From Methylomonas koyamae (GTDB lineage Bacteria > Pseudomonadota > Gammaproteobacteria > Methylococcales > Methylomonadaceae): a stretch of DNA of 64,000 nt. The DNA is taken from assembly GCF_006483455.1 (NCBI RefSeq), contig NZ_PPPU01000017.1, forward strand, positions 1-64,000. Direction: 5' to 3'. Both the position numbers and the translations under genes were made by a program. Positions within the stretch are counted from its first letter, which is position 1. Every line of letters begins with the position of its first letter. Shown one piece after another: positions 38,952 through 46,947 of this stretch. Below the pieces are notes generated by a model, which did no database searches, was not told where the DNA came from, and worked only from the letters and a program-made list of their open reading frames with translations.

Positions 38952-40475
38952 ATGCCCGATATCGTCATCACCACTCTGAACGCCCGTTACATCCACAGCG
39001 CGTTTGGCTTGCGCTACCTTTACGCCAATATGGGCGAATTGCAGGTACGCACGGCGCTACTCGAATCCGGCATTCAGCAGCGCCCGCTGGAAATCGTCGA
39101 AAAATTGCTGGCGCAGCAGCCGCGAATTATCGGGTTTGGCGTCTATATCTGGAATGTGGCGGAAGTCGGCGCGATTGCGGCGATTTTGAAGCAGGTCGCA
39201 CCGCAGATCGTTTTGGTAGCCGGCGGTCCGGAAGTCAGCCATCCGCCCGACTTACCGGCCTGGGCGGAGTTGGCGGATTACATCGTCACCGGCTACGGCG
39301 AAGTCAGTTTCCCGGACTTATGCCGCCAACTGCTGGCCGGCAACGAGCCGCCGGCCAAAATCATCGCCGGCCAAACCGTGGCCTTGCAAAACCTGGCATC
39401 GCCCTACCCTTATTACAGCGATACGGATATCCGCCAGCGCATCGTTTATGTCGAGGCCTCGCGCGGCTGCCCGTTCAAATGCGAGTTCTGCCTGTCCTCG
39501 CTCGACCTGACCGCGAAGCCGTTTGCGCTGGAAGCTTTTTTAACCAGCATGTCTGAATTGCATCGCCGCGGCGCCCGCAATTTTAAATTCATCGACCGCA
39601 CTTTCAATTTGAAGACCGATACCAGCGTGGCGATTCTGGAGTTTTTTCTGGAACGGCTGAGCAGCGACCTTTATTTGCATTTCGAAGTCATCCCGGACAA
39701 TTTACCGGAGCGCTTGAAAGCCGCCATTGCCCGCTTTCCGCCAGGGGTGTTGCAATTCGAAATCGGCGTACAAAGTTTCGATCCGGCCGTGCAACAGTTA
39801 ATCAGCCGCAGGCAGGATAACGAGAAAACCAAAGCCAATCTGGCTTGGCTCCGGCAGCATTCACACGCCCACATTCACGCCGATCTGATCGCCGGCCTGC
39901 CCGGCGACACGCTGGCAAATTTCGGTAACAGCTTCGATGCGTTGGTGGCCTTGCAGCCGCAGGAAATCCAGGTCGGCATCCTGAAACGGCTGCGCGGCGC
40001 GCCGATCAACCGCCACACCCAAGCGTTCGATTTACGTTACGATCCGAATCCGCCTTACACCTTGCTCAGCAGCAGCACATTCAGTTTCGCCGCGATGCAA
40101 GGTATCGGCCGCTTTGCCCGCTTCTGGGATTTGATCGGCAACTCCGGCCGCTTCGCCCACACCTTGCCGCTGATTTTAGCCGACCGGCCGTTTGCCCGGT
40201 TCATGCAATTCAGCGAACACCTTTATGCGCTGAGCGGCAGTACCTGGCAAATAGCGTTGAAGCGTTTGTTCGAACTGACCTACCAGGTGATGATTGGCCC
40301 TATGCAGCTAGATCGAACTAGCGCGCTGGCTTGCCTGCGCGAAGACTTCAGGCTCAGCGGCGAGAAGGGTGTACCCAATTTTCTCGCCACCGCAACGGTA
40401 TCGCCGACGGCGAAAACCGTCACTGCCAACAAGCGACAAAGGCAATCGATTCAAGCGGAATACGGCGACAAATAA
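38952..40475 (+). CDS. B12-binding domain radical SAM protein (DUF4080)
   Basis: A 507-residue enzyme of the cobalamin-dependent radical SAM class. The N-terminal cobalamin-binding Rossmann-like part covers about residues 1-130 (IIGFGVYIWNVAEVGAIAAILK, GGPEVS). The radical SAM motif CPFKCEFC lies near residue 175. The C-terminal part is of the DUF4080 type. It lacks the DXHXXG cobalamin histidine motif, as many of this subgroup do. The substrate is not known. It stands alone, and its 3' end overlaps the convergent epimerase-like gene by 25 bases. Confidence 0.87.
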   Translation: MPDIVITTLNARYIHSAFGLRYLYANMGELQVRTALLESGIQQRPLEIVEKLLAQQPRIIGFGVYIWNVAEVGAIAAILKQVAPQIVLVAGGPEVSHPPDLPAWAELADYIVTGYGEVSFPDLCRQLLAGNEPPAKIIAGQTVALQNLASPYPYYSDTDIRQRIVYVEASRGCPFKCEFCLSSLDLTAKPFALEAFLTSMSELHRRGARNFKFIDRTFNLKTDTSVAILEFFLERLSSDLYLHFEVIPDNLPERLKAAIARFPPGVLQFEIGVQSFDPAVQQLISRRQDNEKTKANLAWLRQHSHAHIHADLIAGLPGDTLANFGNSFDALVALQPQEIQVGILKRLRGAPINRHTQAFDLRYDPNPPYTLLSSSTFSFAAMQGIGRFARFWDLIGNSGRFAHTLPLILADRPFARFMQFSEHLYALSGSTWQIALKRLFELTYQVMIGPMQLDRTSALACLREDFRLSGEKGVPNFLATATVSPTAKTVTANKRQRQSIQAEYGDK

Positions 40476-41293
40476 CCGTCCTTGTAACTCGGATAGAGCC
40501 AGCGATAGCCCAAGGCATTGAGCCGAGCGTTACTGCAGCGCTTGTTTTGCGGCGCGCCTGTCACCGGCGGCAAAGCCTGCGGCGGCGGATAGCCGAATTG
40601 CGCCGCGATCCAGGTCATGACGTCCCACAACGGCGCCGGATCGTTGTCGCTGGCCACATAACACGGGTCGAGTTTGGTTCCATCCAGCATTTTGCCAATC
40701 AGAAACAACAGCACCGCGACGCAATCGTCCTGATGGATGCGATTGGTGTAGCTGGGCGGATCGCGCTGGATCGCCTCTCCGGCGGCCGCCCGCCTCAACA
40801 ACCAGTCGCGACCGGGGCCGTATATGCCGGAAAATCTGACCACACAGTTACGCTCTCCGGCCTGCCACAAGCGCTGCTCGGCTTTTACCAACCACTCAGC
40901 AGTTGCGCTGGCCGGTTGCGTCGGACTGGCTTCGTCGACCCATTCCCCGCCGTTTTGGCCGTAAACGCTGGTGGAAGAAACCATAAGAAAGGGGGGCGTC
41001 GCTCCGGCATCGGCAAAATGATGCAAGACGTTGTTAAGACCGGTTCCATAAAGCGCTTGATATTGCTCATGCTGCCGACTGTCCGCGGATACGACAAACA
41101 CGACCAAGTCGTAGTCGGTAGGAATTAAGGCTGACGATAACGGCCGCGTAATATCGCTTAACCGTAGCGGAAATGGTGGCGGAACCGCCAAGGGCGTGCG
41201 TTTTAACCCAGTCACGGAATGACCGCTACAGCTCAATGCGGTAGCCAAACCAAAACCAATCTTACCGCATCCAACAATCAGAACCCTTGCCAC
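40451..41293 (-). CDS. NAD-dependent epimerase/dehydratase-like protein (YeeZ-like)
   Basis: Short-chain dehydrogenase/reductase of the extended type, 280 residues. It has the dinucleotide motif VGCGKIGFGLA at the N-terminus, SSTSVYGQNGGEWVDE, and RFSGIYGPGRDWLL. The tyrosine of SVYG is present, but the usual YXXXK pair is not clear, as in YeeZ-type proteins. It starts with GTG, preceded by AGGTGA. The substrate is unknown. It is convergent with the radical SAM gene. Confidence 0.82.
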   Translation of the reverse strand: MARVLIVGCGKIGFGLATALSCSGHSVTGLKRTPLAVPPPFPLRLSDITRPLSSALIPTDYDLVVFVVSADSRQHEQYQALYGTGLNNVLHHFADAGATPPFLMVSSTSVYGQNGGEWVDEASPTQPASATAEWLVKAEQRLWQAGERNCVVRFSGIYGPGRDWLLRRAAAGEAIQRDPPSYTNRIHQDDCVAVLLFLIGKMLDGTKLDPCYVASDNDPAPLWDVMTWIAAQFGYPPPQALPPVTGAPQNKRCSNARLNALGYRWLYPSYKDGYLSPYSA

Positions 41294-41370
41294 CGACTCA
41301 CCTACAGGAGAATAAAGCTCGGATTATCGCTGATATTGCGCGGTATAAATAAACACCGGGTTAATTAGAT

Positions 41371-41405
41371 AAAAATGCCGGATCAAACAAGACTGTTTGA
41401 TCCGG
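41371..41405 (-). terminator. Terminator of the first PEP-CTERM-like gene
   Basis: A perfect 12-base stem (CCGGATCAAACA / TGTTTGATCCGG) with a 4-base loop. On the minus strand it is followed by CATTTTTATC, 7 bases past the stop codon. Confidence 0.87.
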
Positions 41406-41412
41406 AGAAAAA

Positions 41413-41916
41413 TCAAGCGACCAGATTAGATTTATTGCGTCCCACATACAGGAAACCCAGCAACGCACTGGTCATAAACCAGATTGAGGCAGGTAGAGGC
41501 ACACCAGACACCGGATCTTGGTCAGCGGCCGGTTTGATATCGAAGCCATACAGCAGGCTTAGCGTATTGCTGATACCCGGTTTAGCAAAACTCAGCAAAT
41601 AAGTGTTACCAGCTAGATTGGAATTAGCACTCTCGCTGACCCAGCCACTGACAGTCAGCAAACCCAATTTGAACGGGCTTGATGTGGCAAAGTTACCGAC
41701 GCCCGAAAAAGTGTATAACGGTGCCGCACTCGACAAATCGGCAGTAGCCGAGAAGATGCCAAAAGTATCGCCAGTCGGAAACGGTGACGAAAATCCGACG
41801 GACAAGAAATTGATATCTCCATCCGTCGATTCCCAGATAATGCCGGCCGAGCTTGCAGTCGACACTGCAAACAGGCAAACGGCAAGCCAAAGCCTAAAAT
41901 ATGAAATCATTTTCAT
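41413..41916 (-). CDS. PEP-CTERM-like surface protein, VPLP type
   Basis: A 167-residue secreted protein with signal peptide (LWLAVCLFAVSTASSA), a Ser/Gly-rich beta body, and a C-terminal sorting tail. The tail has VPLPASIWFM, a hydrophobic helix and a basic end (GRNKSN). This is the PEP-CTERM pattern with VPLP in place of VPEP, common in methanotrophs. Such tails are cut by an exosortase, which is not in this window. A GGAGAA site precedes the first of two near ATG codons. Function of the body is unknown. Confidence 0.78.
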   Translation of the reverse strand: MKMISYFRLWLAVCLFAVSTASSAGIIWESTDGDINFLSVGFSSPFPTGDTFGIFSATADLSSAAPLYTFSGVGNFATSSPFKLGLLTVSGWVSESANSNLAGNTYLLSFAKPGISNTLSLLYGFDIKPAADQDPVSGVPLPASIWFMTSALLGFLYVGRNKSNLVA

Positions 41917-42627
41917 TGATTTTCTCCGTACATTTACGTTAACAAACGGCCGTCCTCGGCCAACTTACTCTAGCCCGCCTGTCTACAACATTGCCGAAGA
42001 CAGGTGTTCAAAGAGTTCTTGCGCGGAGGCCGATCGGAATTTGGACACTTCCAAATTGTTGAACCGCCTCGCCAAACCTTTGCAGAGCCTAACGCTCAAA
42101 TTAATCCGACAGGAAATGGTCATATGCCCGTTGGCACCCGTCGTTCTTCAACGTCAAGTACAACCTGACTGCAACGCACACATCGCCGCGAAGCCAACGC
42201 ATGACTGCTGATCCGCTGAGCGGTGGCCAAGACATTCACCCCACAAAAACCATGTAAAAGATTCTATCCCTTATTTCCGGACCATTGATTAGTAACAAAT
42301 TAAGATTCGATTAAAGTTCATCAACTTACGAATTTCCCCACTCTTGCTGTCTATAATTCTGTCCAGACAAAAAGGCCGACAAACGGGTAAAAACACCTGG
42401 GAACAACCGCACCAGGAAATGACGTTTACCCTTCGGAGCATGGGGGACAGGAAAGGGACGGCACCTGTATGGGAGCGACTCGCCCGCCTCCTAACTTATC
42501 GATGTGTCAGATCGCACTTTGATGCTTGAACCAGACCCGCTGTTATGAGCGTCTGCACTTTTGTCTGATGCCGGCTAAAGAATGGTTCAGAGGCCTTGGC
42601 ACAAATTTACTCTCGTGAGAATCGACT
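41917..42627. other. Gene-poor 711-base stretch
   Basis: No convincing protein gene. It holds the promoter region of the minus-strand PEP-CTERM gene, a 7-base inverted repeat (AATTTGG-N6-CCAAATT) at 42038-42057, an A/T-rich block near 42245-42360 with a consensus TATAAT at 42352, and a nested hairpin. A GGGGACAGG...GGGACGGCACC segment near 42443 resembles sequence often found near REP elements, but I could not confirm a repeat. Confidence 0.6.
42385..42431 (+). ncRNA. Candidate structured leader RNA upstream of PEP-CTERM gene
   Basis: GGGTAAA and TTTACCC (7 base pairs) enclose an inner stem CCTGG/CCAGG with an 11-base loop. It lies about 30 bases after a TATAAT box and about 200 bases before the PEP-CTERM start, so it would sit in a long 5' leader. 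It does not match a riboswitch class I can recall, including the c-di-GMP type. Confidence 0.35.
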
Positions 42628-43275
42628 ATGAAACAAAACAAAATAAGTTATCTTTTGACGGGCTGTCTGGCACTGACCGGCGCGGGCTATTTGCCTGAGG
42701 CGGCAGCGTCGACCCTACTTACACCGGCCGCTGCGACGGTGATCGACAATACCGTAGGTGTAGGTCCGTTCAGTAAAATCTACGACTTTGTGATTGACGA
42801 TGTTTACGATGCCTACAATTTATCAGGGGCAGTAAGTTTTCAAAACGTCCAAACATTGGTTAGTCTGACGACCGATTTCAGCAACGCTACTGTAACCAGC
42901 ACTAACGGTATCTCTAGCGCCAGCGTGGAATTGCTCGACGCCACATCGGCAGTTATAGCCACTGGTTCGTTGACGTCGTTTTCGGTTGCATCGACTCCGA
43001 CCTTGGTTAATTTGCCTTTCCCAAATGTTCCGCCGTTTTACCAGGAACTATTGACCACGTTTAACTTGATTTCGTTGAACAACATACCCGTTTTAGGGGC
43101 CGGCAATTACCAGCTTGCGATCAAAGGCTTGTCGAAGGAGGGCACCTATACCGGCAGCTTAAGCGTATCGCCAATTATTCCGACCGTGGTGCCGTTGCCA
43201 ACAGCGACATGGCTGTTTCTCAGCGGCGTAGTAGGCGTCCTGGGTTGGAAGCGCAAAAACAGCCCATCCGCCTAA
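42628..43275 (+). CDS. PEP-CTERM-like surface protein with long leader
   Basis: A 215-residue secreted protein. Signal peptide (ISYLLTGCLALTGAGYLPEAAA), an early FDFVIDDVYDAY-like stretch similar to the FxDxF motif class, a beta-rich Ser/Thr body, then the sorting tail VPLPTATWLF, a hydrophobic helix and basic WKRKN. The ribosome site is weak (GTGAGA). It is paralogous in tail, not in body, to the gene at 41.4-41.9 kb. Exported and exosortase-processed by family rule; function unknown. Confidence 0.78.
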   Translation: MKQNKISYLLTGCLALTGAGYLPEAAASTLLTPAAATVIDNTVGVGPFSKIYDFVIDDVYDAYNLSGAVSFQNVQTLVSLTTDFSNATVTSTNGISSASVELLDATSAVIATGSLTSFSVASTPTLVNLPFPNVPPFYQELLTTFNLISLNNIPVLGAGNYQLAIKGLSKEGTYTGSLSVSPIIPTVVPLPTATWLFLSGVVGVLGWKRKNSPSA

Positions 43276-43295
43276 CCAAACCTACCGCAAGAAAC

Positions 43296-43324
43296 AAAAA
43301 AGCCGGCTGCGTGCCGGCTTTTTT
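43296..43324 (+). terminator. Terminator of the second PEP-CTERM-like gene
   Basis: AAAAAAGCCGGC and GCCGGCTTTTTT form a 12-base stem with loop TGCGT, 20 bases past the stop. Symmetric, so it may also stop transcripts from the tRNA side. Confidence 0.9.
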
Positions 43325-43384
43325 ATGTGTAGTCAAACCTGCGACTGACGTCGGGATTCAATAAAATCAGGATCAGATTCATGG

Positions 43385-43458
43385 CGTCCCGGATACGATT
43401 CGAACGTACGACCTGTCCCTTAGGAGGGGACCGCTCTATCCTACTGAGCTACCGGGAC
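43385..43458 (-). tRNA. tRNA-Arg (anticodon CCT)
   Basis: On the minus strand the gene begins GTCCCGGTAGCTCAGTAGGA and ends in CCGGGAC plus discriminator G. The 7-base acceptor stem pairs fully (GTCCCGG/CCGGGAC), the T loop reads GTTCGAATC, and the anticodon stem GTCCC/GGGAC encloses loop CTCCTAA, giving anticodon CCT for codon AGG. CCA is not encoded. Confidence 0.95.
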
Positions 43459-43497
43459 TAAGTGATTAATCAGGCGAATTTTACCATAGCAAGCGGC

Positions 43498-44277
43498 TCA
43501 GGCTTTCTGTTTTCGAATCTCGACCCGTTCGAGCGATGTGATGAAATAGGATAGTTTCGATTGGCTTCTCGCGGAAAGCCCTTCGAAAATTCCGCCGATT
43601 TGCACTTTGGGAGACGTCGCGGAAACCGGCTTTACAAAGCGGACGGCAAATTCGAAATCCATCACGTAATCGTCGAAAGTAAGCTGGCAATTTTTGATCA
43701 CATCGCCGCGCTGCACCCGCGCTCTGTTGATGGGTACGCTGACACCGGCCCCACCTCTCGAAAGATCGAACAGGTAACCGCCGATCGATATCCCGGTACG
43801 CTGAACCACACCGCTAAAAGGGATATCTATGGCGCTGATTTCCAGCCGCGGCGAACGTCGGCGTTGCGGATAAAACACTCGATCCGGCAGGGGTGCCTTG
43901 TAGTAGTTGATGCCTTTGGAGTGGCCGACCTCGATATTGGCCAAATGGAAGGACAAATGTATCCCTTTATGAAAGGTCGATAACTTCAGCGCCCGGGAAC
44001 GCAGCAACAAATCGTTGCCGTGCTGGGGCATCAATTCGTCCAAAATGATGGCGTTTTTGTCCAACTTGATGCTCAAGACCGACGAGCTGAAATCTTCTGC
44101 AAAACCTTCTATTTGAATGGTGCACAACGGCGAACTGCTTTCGATTTCTCCGAGCAGGCGGGCGATTTTATCGGGATCGGTAATGAAATTGGGATTTTCA
44201 AAAGCCAATAAATCGTCATCGACTTCAGGCGTGGATGCGCTGGCTTTGGAAAAAAGATGCTTCAACTTACTCAGCAT
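43498..44277 (-). CDS. flgZ: YcgR/FlgZ-like flagellar brake protein with PilZ domain
   Basis: Cytosolic c-di-GMP receptor of 259 residues. The N-terminal YcgR-type domain (about 1-135) is followed by a PilZ domain with the c-di-GMP motifs RRRSPRLEI near residue 140 and DLSRGGAGVSV near 175. In Pseudomonas and E. coli such proteins slow the flagellar motor at high c-di-GMP. It follows flgN by 34 bases on the same strand, as flgZ does behind flgMN in Pseudomonas, which supports the name. Confidence 0.85.
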   Translation of the reverse strand: MLSKLKHLFSKASASTPEVDDDLLAFENPNFITDPDKIARLLGEIESSSPLCTIQIEGFAEDFSSSVLSIKLDKNAIILDELMPQHGNDLLLRSRALKLSTFHKGIHLSFHLANIEVGHSKGINYYKAPLPDRVFYPQRRRSPRLEISAIDIPFSGVVQRTGISIGGYLFDLSRGGAGVSVPINRARVQRGDVIKNCQLTFDDYVMDFEFAVRFVKPVSATSPKVQIGGIFEGLSARSQSKLSYFITSLERVEIRKQKA

Positions 44278-44311
44278 GGCGAGCGGCCCGTAAAGTAATT
44301 CGGCGCTCAGT

Positions 44312-44806
44312 CTACACTGAAATTAAAGTATGCGAAAACAGCTCGTTACGGGTTACGCCATCCGGTCCGTAAGTGGCCGCAAGCGGCGATTTGCCGCGCA
44401 GTATTTGCAAAGAACGCTGGGTATGCCGGCTTAGCAACGCGATACTTGCACCGTTTTGCTCGTTCAGCGCTCGGCAATTTTCAGATAACTTGGCGAGATC
44501 GGCCCAACTGGTCCAAGTGCCATCGACATGGATACCGGCAGCGCCGGCTTTGGCCAGATATTTTTTGATGCCGTCACTACCGACGGTCAACTGCTCGGTT
44601 GCTAAAACTTGGCCCAACTGTTTGGTGAATTGCTCCAACTGCGCCACCAAGTCTCTTTTACCGGCCGCGATGGAGGCTATCGCTTCCGGATCGATTTTCT
44701 GCTTGAGTTTATCGGACTCGATGGTTAACAACTCAAACAAATTTTGGGCCGCTCTTAATCCGTTGGCGAGCAGTTTTTCAGTGATCGGGTATGTTTTCTC
44801 TATCAT
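44312..44806 (-). CDS. flgN: Flagellar export chaperone FlgN
   Basis: A 164-residue helical cytosolic protein that keeps the hook-filament junction proteins FlgK and FlgL export-ready. FlgN proteins vary in sequence, but the leucine-rich helices (LRAAQNLFELLTIESDKLKQ ... GKRDLVAQLEQFTKQL), length, and position 4 bases after flgM fit. Its clients flgK and flgL are encoded about 11-12 kb away on the other strand. Confidence 0.86.
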   Translation of the reverse strand: MIEKTYPITEKLLANGLRAAQNLFELLTIESDKLKQKIDPEAIASIAAGKRDLVAQLEQFTKQLGQVLATEQLTVGSDGIKKYLAKAGAAGIHVDGTWTSWADLAKLSENCRALNEQNGASIALLSRHTQRSLQILRGKSPLAATYGPDGVTRNELFSHTLISV

Positions 44807-44810
44807 AAAG

Positions 44811-45113
44811 TCATGTACTGTCGGGTAACTGTTGATCGAACTGCAGCATCTTTTCCGCCACGCGCTCTGCGTTGACTTGGTAGCTGCCAGCCTGAATAGC
44901 CGCTTTAATCGCCGCTACGCGGTCTTCATTGACCAGTGGCGCCGAAACGCCGGTAGCAGCCGTTTTGATATCTTGGGCGGTGGCGGTGATCTCGACAGTG
45001 TCGGTAACGGCGCTGGTCTCGGTCCGTTGTTTAGGCTCGGCCGCATCTTTAACCCCGGCTTTTGCGGGTATTGAAGTGGTGACAGGCTTGCCGCTGATTG
45101 ATTCGATAGCCAT
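44811..45113 (-). CDS. flgM: Anti-sigma-28 factor FlgM
   Basis: A 100-residue protein that binds FliA until it is exported through the completed hook. The N-terminal half is disordered and polar; the C-terminal helices contain VNEDRVAAIKAAIQAGSYQVNAERVAEKML, the sigma-28 binding part. A sigma-28 promoter just upstream makes a feedback loop, the classical flgM arrangement. It also lies behind flgA and may be read from that promoter as well. Confidence 0.94.
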   Translation of the reverse strand: MAIESISGKPVTTSIPAKAGVKDAAEPKQRTETSAVTDTVEITATAQDIKTAATGVSAPLVNEDRVAAIKAAIQAGSYQVNAERVAEKMLQFDQQLPDST

Positions 45114-45147
45114 GGCGAAATTCCCAGGTGAGTTTTATCTAAAGCAG

Positions 45148-45174
45148 TTAGCGGCATCATAGTAAATTCCTTTA
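45148..45174 (-). promoter_or_regulatory. Sigma-28 (FliA) promoter of flgM
   Basis: On the minus strand TAAA, 15 bases, GCCGCTAA, one base from the GCCGATAA consensus with the exact spacing. It lies in the flgA-flgM gap and would start RNA about 27 bases before flgM. Confidence 0.82.
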
Positions 45175-45182
45175 GCAACATT

Positions 45183-45884
45183 TTAAAAATTAACCGAAAC
45201 CTGGCCGGCATTCACCACGACGGCTTGAATCACGCGATTGGAGGACAGGTTCCGCACGCTGATTTTCTGCCCTTTCGCGCCGTCGCCCAGCGCTGCTCCC
45301 ATCGCACTGATCACGACACCCGCCTTACTGGACTCGATATTGACCCGTTCGCCGCGGCGAACCACTGTAGGGTCCGCTACGTGCTGCCGATTCAAAACGC
45401 TACCGGCAGGGATGTTGCGGGCTGCCTGCTTATCCAATACATCGCTCATGTCGGCGAGGTATCCCTGCGGCAACATGCCGGCATCGCGGGTCTCCACAGT
45501 CAAATGTTCCGCCCGAATAATGTCGTTTCGCTGCATAGACTTATTCAACACCAGCACGTCTTTAAATGACTTCAACAACACGGTGCTGTATATCGTCCAG
45601 CCCTTGTCGCCGTAGCAACGGACGCCGACGGTGTTACGCCCGGGTTTGATTTCGCCGGTTTGAGCAAACACTTGCAATGCTTGTTCGCAGACGGGCAATT
45701 GCAGACGCGGATCGAGTGGCGTCAGATTAATCTCGTATTTCCCCCCAGATTCCAATGTCGACCTGACAAATTGGTTAATTGCATCCTGAATCTGTTGCCC
45801 GGACTGGGTCGAGCCTCCCCACGCAGTTGCGGACACCAACATCAAAACCAGGGCTAGCTTTAGCTTGTTCATATTAATCGCCAT
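45183..45884 (-). CDS. flgA: Flagellar basal body P-ring formation protein FlgA
   Basis: Periplasmic chaperone for P-ring assembly from FlgI, 233 residues. It has a signal peptide (LKLALVLMLVSATAWG) and the SAF/FlgA C-terminal domain (NIPAGSVLNRQHV, VVRRGERVNIESSKAGVVIS). Two ATG codons lie four codons apart and neither has a strong ribosome site. A sigma-54-type promoter precedes it. It heads the minus-strand unit flgA-flgM-flgN-flgZ. Confidence 0.94.
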   Translation of the reverse strand: MAINMNKLKLALVLMLVSATAWGGSTQSGQQIQDAINQFVRSTLESGGKYEINLTPLDPRLQLPVCEQALQVFAQTGEIKPGRNTVGVRCYGDKGWTIYSTVLLKSFKDVLVLNKSMQRNDIIRAEHLTVETRDAGMLPQGYLADMSDVLDKQAARNIPAGSVLNRQHVADPTVVRRGERVNIESSKAGVVISAMGAALGDGAKGQKISVRNLSSNRVIQAVVVNAGQVSVNF

Positions 45885-45908
45885 TTTTTTGACTTACCCG
45901 AAGCTTTC

Positions 45909-45925
45909 TGCATAAAACGTACCAG
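45909..45925 (-). promoter_or_regulatory. Sigma-54 (RpoN) promoter of flgA
   Basis: On the minus strand TGGTACGTTTTATGCA, with GG and GC separated by exactly 10 bases. It differs little from TGGCACG-N4-TTGCA. RNA would start about 15 bases before the first flgA ATG. Confidence 0.75.
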
Positions 45926-45931
45926 CAAATT

Positions 45932-45958
45932 TCAAGTAAACCGTAACAATGCCGCTAT
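45932..45958 (+). promoter_or_regulatory. Sigma-28 (FliA) promoter of cheV
   Basis: TCAAG, 14 bases, GCCGCTAT, close to the FliA consensus of polar flagellates (TCAAG...GCCGATA). It lies 30 bases before the cheV ATG and back to back with the flgA sigma-54 site. Confidence 0.65.
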
Positions 45959-45987
45959 ACTTAGGCGAACGTTATTCAGGGGGACAT

Positions 45988-46920
45988 ATGGCCGGAATCT
46001 TAGACGGAGTCGATCAACGAACCAAACTGGCTGGGCATAACCGATTCGAACTGCTTTTATTCAAACTGGTCAGCCGCCAGCGTTTTGGGATAAACGTGTT
46101 CAAAGTCCAGGAAGTCATTCAATGCCCCCCTTTGACCCAAATCCCAAACTCGCATTCGGTGATATGCGGCGTAGCCCATTTGCGCGGTAAAACCATACCG
46201 GTCTTGGATTTATCCATGGCCATCGGCATGCGCCCACTGCAGCGTGACGCGGGTTGCTACGTGATCGTTACTGAATACAACCGCTCCATCCAAGGCTTCT
46301 TGGTCGGGTCGGTAGACCGGATCATTAATATCGGCTGGGAACAAGTCAAAGCCCCGCCGACCGGCACCGGAAAAGAAAGCTATCTGACGGCGGTCACCGA
46401 AGTCGAAGGCGAGCTGATCGAAGTCATCGACGTGGAAAAAGTCATGAAGGAAGTGATCGGCGGCCGGGAAGAAGCGTCGGCGGAGTCTATAGACCAGAAC
46501 GTAATGAGCCAAAACGACCACATTCTGGTCGTCGACGATTCCTCGGTAGCCAGAAACCAAGTCAAACGGGTTTGCGAACAGATCGGCGTCGAATGCACCA
46601 CACTCAAAGACGGCCAGGAAGCCTGGGAACACTTGTGCGCTCTGATTGCGGAAGGCACTAAAATCGAAGACCGATACTCCCTGATTATTTCCGACGTGGA
46701 AATGCCGCGAATGGATGGCTACACACTGGCAACCAAAATCAAAGCCGACCCGAATATGAAGCACATCTACGTGATCCTGCACACGTCGTTAAGCGGTGTA
46801 TTCAATACCGCGATGGTCCAAAAAGTTGGAGCCAACGAGTTTCTAGCCAAGTTCGAGCCGGATTCGCTGATGCAAGCTATTCAAGCCCAACTAAGAGTCA
46901 GCCACGCCGAGCATTCCTGA
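45988..46920 (+). CDS. cheV: Chemotaxis protein CheV
   Basis: Coupling protein of about 310 residues that links receptors to CheA and adapts by phosphorylation. It has an N-terminal CheW-like domain (FELLLFKLVSRQRFGINVFKVQEVI ... LRGKTIPVLDLS) and a C-terminal receiver (HILVVDDSSVARNQVKR, phospho-Asp in LIISDVEMPRMDG, AKFEPD). AGGGGG upstream of the chosen ATG decides the start over one 13 codons earlier. It precedes cheR, as in Pseudomonas and Vibrio. Confidence 0.94.
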   Translation: MAGILDGVDQRTKLAGHNRFELLLFKLVSRQRFGINVFKVQEVIQCPPLTQIPNSHSVICGVAHLRGKTIPVLDLSMAIGMRPLQRDAGCYVIVTEYNRSIQGFLVGSVDRIINIGWEQVKAPPTGTGKESYLTAVTEVEGELIEVIDVEKVMKEVIGGREEASAESIDQNVMSQNDHILVVDDSSVARNQVKRVCEQIGVECTTLKDGQEAWEHLCALIAEGTKIEDRYSLIISDVEMPRMDGYTLATKIKADPNMKHIYVILHTSLSGVFNTAMVQKVGANEFLAKFEPDSLMQAIQAQLRVSHAEHS

Positions 46921-46947
46921 GCAGGACAGCTCGGATTTTCACCCCAC

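Noticed and set aside
41603-42211. 202-codon plus-strand frame opposite the first PEP-CTERM gene
   Set aside because: The minus strand has a signal peptide, sorting tail, ribosome site and terminator; the plus frame has none of these.
42421-42475. Possible c-di-GMP (GEMM) riboswitch or REP element near GGGACGGCACC
   Set aside because: The conserved GCAAA and tetraloop-receptor elements of the riboswitch are missing and no second copy of the sequence was noticed in the window.
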